Assembly: GCF_933509905.1 (NCBI RefSeq)
Contig: NZ_OW150024.1
Location: forward strand, 577,501 to 641,500
Reading direction: 5' to 3'
Source: Trichlorobacter ammonificans
GTDB taxonomy: Bacteria; Desulfobacterota; Desulfuromonadia; Geobacterales; Pseudopelobacteraceae
Length of the DNA stretch: 64,000 bases
The notes under the pieces were generated by a model, which saw only the letters and a program-made list of their open reading frames with translations, was not told where the DNA came from and searched no databases. This document shows, in pieces, positions 59,870 to 64,000 of this stretch (position 1 is the stretch's first letter; the number at the start of each line of letters is the position of its first letter). The translations under genes were made by a program, and so were the position numbers.

Positions 59870-61273
59870 ATGAACCTGAACAAGAAAATTGCCATCCCCC
59901 TTTCTATCCTGGCCCTGTCCGTGGCGGGTGCAAGCTGGTTCTACAAGAGCGGTACGTTCTCCAAACAGACCGAGCTGCACAAGGCCGACGGCGCACGTCA
60001 CCAGGAGCAGAGTGCGCCGCCGCTCTATACCTGCCCGATGCATCCCTTCATCATCAAGGATGCGCCGGGCACCTGCCCGATCTGCGCCATGGAGTTGGTG
60101 AAGAAGGTGACCGGTGCCGCCGACACCACGGCGCTGACTCCGGAGCAGCAGCAGGAGATGGCCCGGCTGGGACAGATCGCGCTTTCGCCCACCCAGCGGG
60201 TGATGGCCAACGTGGCGGTGCAGGAGGCCAGGGTGCAGGAGTTGACCAGGGAGATCACCGCCGTGGGGCTGGTGCAGTACGACCAGTCCCGCCAGGCCAA
60301 GGTGACCGCCTGGATCGCCGGAAGGATCGATGCCCTGCACGTCAATACCGTGGGAAGTCAGGTCAGCAGGGACCGGCCGGTTGCGGAGCTGTACTCTCCC
60401 GATCTGCTGGCCACGCAGCAGGAATACCTGCTGGCGGTGAAAAGCCGCGACCGTTTGAAAAACTCGCCGATTCCGGCCGTCGCACAGAACGGCGAGGGGC
60501 TGGTGGCGGCGGCCCGACAGCGCCTGATGCTGTTCGGTGTCAAGGAGCAGCAGATCGCCGAGCTGGAAAAAGCCGGCACCCCCACCATCAAACTGCCGAT
60601 CTATACGCCGCTCTCCGGGGTGGTGGTGGAAAAGATGGTGCAGCAGGGGCAGTATGTGAATGTGGGGGATGTGCTGTTCAATGTTGCCGATCTTTCCCGT
60701 GTCTGGGTGGAAATCGAGGTGTATGAAAGCGAATTCCGGAACATCAGGATCGGCCAGGCCGTTGAGATCCGTTCCCAATCTTTTCCGGGGCGGGGATTCA
60801 GTGGCCGGGTGGCCTTCATCTATCCTTTTCTTGATCCCAAGACCCGCACGGTGAAGGCCCGGGTGGAACTGCCCAATCCGGGCATGCTGCTCAAGCCGGA
60901 CATGTTCGTCAACGCCGTGCTCAAGGTGGGGGCGGGCGCGGCGGTAACGGTACCGGTCACGGCGGTGATGGATTCCGGCAAACAGCAGACGGTCTGGGTG
61001 GAGATACGGCCCGGCGTTTTTGAGCCGCGCATGGTGCAGGTGGGACAGCGTACCGATGCCCTGGTGCAGATACTGTCCGGTGTCAGGGCCGGTGAAAAGG
61101 TGGCGGTGTCCGGTGCCTACCTGATCGATTCCGAATCGAAACTGCGGGGGGGCGCCGCTGAGGATCACAGCCAGCATACCGGCGGTGCACAGCCTGAAGG
61201 CAAAGTCCCGGCGGTTCCGCAGCAGCCGGCGCCGGGCAAGAAGCCGCTGAATATGGATGATATGAAGATGTAG
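59870..61273 (+). CDS. RND efflux periplasmic adaptor (CusB-like)
   Basis: The 467-residue membrane-fusion protein has an N-terminal membrane anchor or signal (about 8-24). A heavy-metal-binding domain follows with YTCPMHPFI and CPICAMEL (about 47-74), then HlyD-type barrel, hairpin and lipoyl parts (QVSRDRPVAELYSPDL near 164; LPIYTPLSGVVVEKMVQQGQYVNVGD near 243). The C-terminal tail is Pro-rich and ends NMDDMKM. The metal-binding domain is typical for Cu/Ag and related heavy-metal RND systems. Confidence 0.92.
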   Translation: MNLNKKIAIPLSILALSVAGASWFYKSGTFSKQTELHKADGARHQEQSAPPLYTCPMHPFIIKDAPGTCPICAMELVKKVTGAADTTALTPEQQQEMARLGQIALSPTQRVMANVAVQEARVQELTREITAVGLVQYDQSRQAKVTAWIAGRIDALHVNTVGSQVSRDRPVAELYSPDLLATQQEYLLAVKSRDRLKNSPIPAVAQNGEGLVAAARQRLMLFGVKEQQIAELEKAGTPTIKLPIYTPLSGVVVEKMVQQGQYVNVGDVLFNVADLSRVWVEIEVYESEFRNIRIGQAVEIRSQSFPGRGFSGRVAFIYPFLDPKTRTVKARVELPNPGMLLKPDMFVNAVLKVGAGAAVTVPVTAVMDSGKQQTVWVEIRPGVFEPRMVQVGQRTDALVQILSGVRAGEKVAVSGAYLIDSESKLRGGAAEDHSQHTGGAQPEGKVPAVPQQPAPGKKPLNMDDMKM

Positions 61274-61278
61274 GATTT

Positions 61279-61298
61279 TCCCCCTTGATAAAGGGGGA
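61279..61298. other. Short hairpin between cusB and cusA
   Basis: tccccctt-gata-aaggggga forms an 8-bp stem 5 bases after the cusB stop. It is a common small repeat type and could stabilise the upstream message or lower cusA expression. It lacks a U-tract on the plus strand. Confidence 0.5.
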
Positions 61299-61323
61299 CT
61301 TCAAAGCTCAAAGGCATATCCTT

Positions 61324-64000
61324 ATGATTGAAAAAATCATCGAATATTCCGCCCGTAACCGGTTTGTGGTGCTGCTGCTGTTCGGACTGGTCACCGCCTG
61401 GGGACTCTGGGCGGTCCGCACCACTCCGGTGGACGCCATCCCCGACCTGTCCGACAACCAGGTGATCGTCTTTACCGACTATCCGGGCCGGTCTCCCCAG
61501 GTGGTGGAGGACCAGGTCACCTACCCCTTGGCCACCAACCTGCAGGGGCTGCCCCAGGTGAAGGCGGTGCGGGCCTCCAGTGCCTTCGGCTTCTCGATGA
61601 TTTACGTGATCTTCGAAGACAAGGCCGATATCTACTGGGCGCGGACCAGGGTGCTGGAGCGGCTCAATTACGCCGCCTCGCTTTTGCCCCCCGGCGTGGT
61701 GCCAACCCTGGGGCCCGACGGCACCGGCGTGGGGCATGTGTTCTGGTACACCCTGGAGGGAAAAGGGTACGATCTTGAGCAGCTGCGCACCCTGCAGGAC
61801 TGGTTCGTGCGCTACCAGTTGGGCACGGTGCAGGGGGTGGCCGAGGTGGCTTCCATCGGCGGTCTGGTGCGGGAGTACCAGATCGACCTGGACCCGGTGA
61901 AGCTGCAGGCCTACAACATCACCAGCGGCCGGGTGATGGAGGCGGTGCGCGGCTCCAACAAGGATGTGGGGGGACGGCTGCTGGAGCAGGCCGACGCCGA
62001 GTACCTGATCCGCGGCCAGGGCTACGTCAAGACCCGGGAGGACCTGGAGAATATCGTGGTGGGGGCCGACATGCGCGGCACCCCGATCTACGTCAAGAAC
62101 CTGGGTACGGTGCAGATGGGGGGCGCCATCCGCCGGGGACTGCTGGACTTGAACGGCGAAGGGGAGGCCGTGGGCGGCATCGTGGTGATGCGCTACGGCG
62201 AGAACGCCAGCGACGTGATCAGCCGGGTGAAGGAAAAAATCACGGCCCTGGAAAAGGGCCTGCCCCCCGGTGTGAAGATCAAGGTGGCCTACGACCGCTC
62301 CGACCTGATCAAGCGAGCCATCGCCACCCTGAAAACTTCGCTTCTGGAGGAGTCCGTCGTGGTCTCCCTGGTGATCCTGGCCTTCCTGCTGCATTTCCAG
62401 AGCTCCCTGGTGATCGTGCTGACCCTGCCGATCGCCGTGCTGATCTCCTTCATCACCATGAAACTGATGGGGGTCACCTCCAACATCATGTCCCTGGGAG
62501 GGATCGCCATCGCCATCGGTGTGCTGGTGGATGCCGGGGTGATCATGGTGGAGAACTGCTACCGCCACTTGTCGGAGATGCCGCCGGAGGAGCGCAGGGA
62601 AAAACGGCTGGAAGTGATCATCGCCTCCTCGAAGCAGGTGGGACGGGCCATCTTCTTTTCGCTCGCCATCATCGTGCTCTCCTTTGTGCCGGTCTTTCTG
62701 CTGGAAGGGCAGGAGGGGAAGATGTTCCACCCGCTGGCCTTCACCAAGACCTTTTCCATGGTCGCCTCGGCGGTGATCGCCATCACCCTGGTGCCGGTGC
62801 TGATGTATTTTTTCATGCGGGGCACAATGCCGCCGGAAAGCGCCAATCCGGTCTCCTCCTTCTTCATCCGGCTCTACGCGCCGGTGATCCGCTGGGTGCT
62901 GGTCTGGAAAAAGACCACCATTGCCCTGAACATCGCGGCCCTGGCCCTGGCGGTGCCGCTGTTCATGAAGATGGGGAGCGAGTTCATGCCCCCCCTGGAC
63001 GAGGGGTCGCTGCTCTACATGCCGGTGACCCTGCCCAACGTTTCTCTCACCGAGGCCAAGCGGATTCTCCAGGTGCAGGACGCGGTCATCAAGAGCGTCC
63101 CGGAGGTGGAGCAGGTACTGGGTAAGGCGGGGCGGGCCGAGACCTCCACCGACCCGGCGCCGGTTTCCATGTTTGAAAGCATCATCATCCTGAAACCGAA
63201 GGAGCAGTGGCGGCCGGGGGTGAAGAAGGCGGACATCGTGGCCGAGCTGGACGCGAAACTGCAGCAGATCGGCGTGCGTAACGGCTGGACCCAGCCGATC
63301 ATCAACCGGATCAATATGCTTTCCACCGGGGTGCGTACCGACCTGGGGGTGAAGATTTTCGGTTCCGACCTGAACGTGCTGAAGGACCTGGCGGTGCAGG
63401 CGGAAGGGATCCTGAAGACGGTGCCGGGGGCTGCCGACGTGGTGGCGGAGCGGGTCACCGGCGGCAATTACCTGGATATCGAGATCGACCGCGAAGCCGC
63501 GGCCCGCTACGGTGTCGGCGTGGCGGAGATCCAGGACGTGATTTCCACCGCCCTGGGGGGGGAGACCCTCACCACCACGGTGGAGGGGCGCAACCGCTTT
63601 CCGGTGCGTATCCGCTACCTGCGGGACTACCGCGACAACATCCCGGCCATCCAGCGCATCCTGGTGGGTGGGATGAACGGCGCCCAAGTGCCGCTGTCGC
63701 TGGTGACGAAGGTGAAGGTTTCCACCGGCGCGCCGGAGATCAACAGCGAGGGGGGGCTACTGCGCTCCATCGTCTTTCTCAACGTGCGGGACCGGGACAT
63801 GGGGGGCTTCGTGAACCAGGCCAAGCAGACCCTGGAGCAGCAGTTGAAGCTCCCCGCCGGCTACTACGTCACCTGGTCCGGGCAGTGGGAGAACCAGGTG
63901 CGGGCCAAGGCGCGGCTGCAACTGCTGGTGCCGCTGGGCATGGTGATCATCTTCGTGCTGCTCTACTTCACTTTCCATTCCGCCCTGGAGGCGGCCATGG
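61324..64000 (+). CDS. Heavy-metal efflux RND pump (CusA-like), cut by window edge
   Basis: The first 892 residues of an HME-type RND transporter are present; the stop lies beyond the window. The start reads MIEKIIEYSARNRFVVLLL (first membrane helix), then VDAIPDLSDNQVIV, typical of CusA/CzcA. The membrane helix with the proton-relay aspartate region is around GVLVDAGVIMVEN. The periplasmic domains continue through GMNGAQVPLSLV. A large antisense frame on the minus strand is a shadow of this gene. It completes the CusCBA set; exact metal (Cu, Ag, Zn, Cd) cannot be fixed by eye. Confidence 0.94.
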   Translation, partial: MIEKIIEYSARNRFVVLLLFGLVTAWGLWAVRTTPVDAIPDLSDNQVIVFTDYPGRSPQVVEDQVTYPLATNLQGLPQVKAVRASSAFGFSMIYVIFEDKADIYWARTRVLERLNYAASLLPPGVVPTLGPDGTGVGHVFWYTLEGKGYDLEQLRTLQDWFVRYQLGTVQGVAEVASIGGLVREYQIDLDPVKLQAYNITSGRVMEAVRGSNKDVGGRLLEQADAEYLIRGQGYVKTREDLENIVVGADMRGTPIYVKNLGTVQMGGAIRRGLLDLNGEGEAVGGIVVMRYGENASDVISRVKEKITALEKGLPPGVKIKVAYDRSDLIKRAIATLKTSLLEESVVVSLVILAFLLHFQSSLVIVLTLPIAVLISFITMKLMGVTSNIMSLGGIAIAIGVLVDAGVIMVENCYRHLSEMPPEERREKRLEVIIASSKQVGRAIFFSLAIIVLSFVPVFLLEGQEGKMFHPLAFTKTFSMVASAVIAITLVPVLMYFFMRGTMPPESANPVSSFFIRLYAPVIRWVLVWKKTTIALNIAALALAVPLFMKMGSEFMPPLDEGSLLYMPVTLPNVSLTEAKRILQVQDAVIKSVPEVEQVLGKAGRAETSTDPAPVSMFESIIILKPKEQWRPGVKKADIVAELDAKLQQIGVRNGWTQPIINRINMLSTGVRTDLGVKIFGSDLNVLKDLAVQAEGILKTVPGAADVVAERVTGGNYLDIEIDREAAARYGVGVAEIQDVISTALGGETLTTTVEGRNRFPVRIRYLRDYRDNIPAIQRILVGGMNGAQVPLSLVTKVKVSTGAPEINSEGGLLRSIVFLNVRDRDMGGFVNQAKQTLEQQLKLPAGYYVTWSGQWENQVRAKARLQLLVPLGMVIIFVLLYFTFHSALEAAM

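Noticed and set aside
61165-63687. An 840-residue minus-strand open frame with His-rich composition
   Set aside because: It is antisense to the CusA-like gene, whose motifs are unmistakable; the His/Gln-rich composition is typical of antisense to RND genes.

Overview
This 64 kb window looks like the chromosome of an anaerobic, metal-respiring deltaproteobacterium of the Geobacter group (Geobacterales/Desulfuromonadia). The evidence is a high-GC genome, a twelve-heme c-type cytochrome built from c7-like modules, an HgcA/HgcB mercury-methylation pair, many ferredoxin-like proteins, sigma-54 regulation, HDOD/hybrid-kinase signalling and a CusCBA-type efflux system. The genus or species cannot be fixed from the sequence alone.

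Layout. 1-2.7 kb: the 3' part of an rrn operon (23S, 5S, terminator). 2.7-3.9 kb: an IS481-type insertion sequence. 4.2-5.9 kb: a chemoreceptor. 6-11.6 kb, minus strand: an LPS-heptose and RNA-modification run (GT2 glycosyltransferase, gmhA, hldE, miaA, hfq, a DUF512 radical-SAM protein). 11.7-16.5 kb: mreB, with ileS-lspA divergent. 16.6-20 kb: a MutY-like glycosylase and a marR-hgcA-hgcB operon. 20-21.3 kb: a Fe-S protein and a YgbA-like protein behind an HcpR-like palindrome. 21.4-24.8 kb: an HDOD protein and a hybrid kinase. 24.9-30.6 kb: a thiolase-like protein, a beta-hydroxyacid dehydrogenase, nth, a PHP phosphoesterase, a kinase-BON fusion and a membrane methyltransferase. 30.6-36.9 kb, minus strand: an apparent operon coaX - EF-G-like - SPOR protein - two cytoplasmic proteins (one a degenerate MglA-like GTPase) - MgtC. 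37-40 kb: the twelve-heme cytochrome, on the plus strand between coaX and birA-nadC. 40-45.3 kb: mixed metabolic and hypothetical genes, TRIC channel, cobS. 45.4-48.5 kb: a metal-handling cluster (HMA protein, FtrD-like protein, FtsX permease, ATPase) behind a sigma-54 promoter. 48.7-57.8 kb: a sensor kinase, hisF, a PEP-synthase-like protein, gdh, O-acetylhomoserine sulfhydrylase and an NtrC-type regulator. 58 kb to the end: a second sigma-54 promoter driving an M23 protein and a Cus-like RND efflux system, with cusA cut by the window edge.

How the genes fit together. The best candidate for an undescribed system is a metal-stress regulon. The identical 16-bp palindrome TGTAGAATATTCTTCA lies upstream of sigma-54-like promoters at both the HMA/FtrD/FtsX/ATPase cluster and the M23-CusCBA cluster. 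The window also encodes an NtrC-family activator that ends directly before the second site, and a free-standing sensor kinase that follows the first cluster. A second notable unit is marR-hgcA-hgcB: the regulator carries a CxxCC cluster and a perfect palindrome sits in the short gap before hgcA.

Stretches without genes are all shorter than 300 bases. Most hold the terminators, operators and repeats listed. I found no tRNA gene and no CRISPR array. Start codons were chosen from ribosome-binding sites, overlaps with neighbours and family alignment from memory. All family assignments come from motif recognition without database searches.
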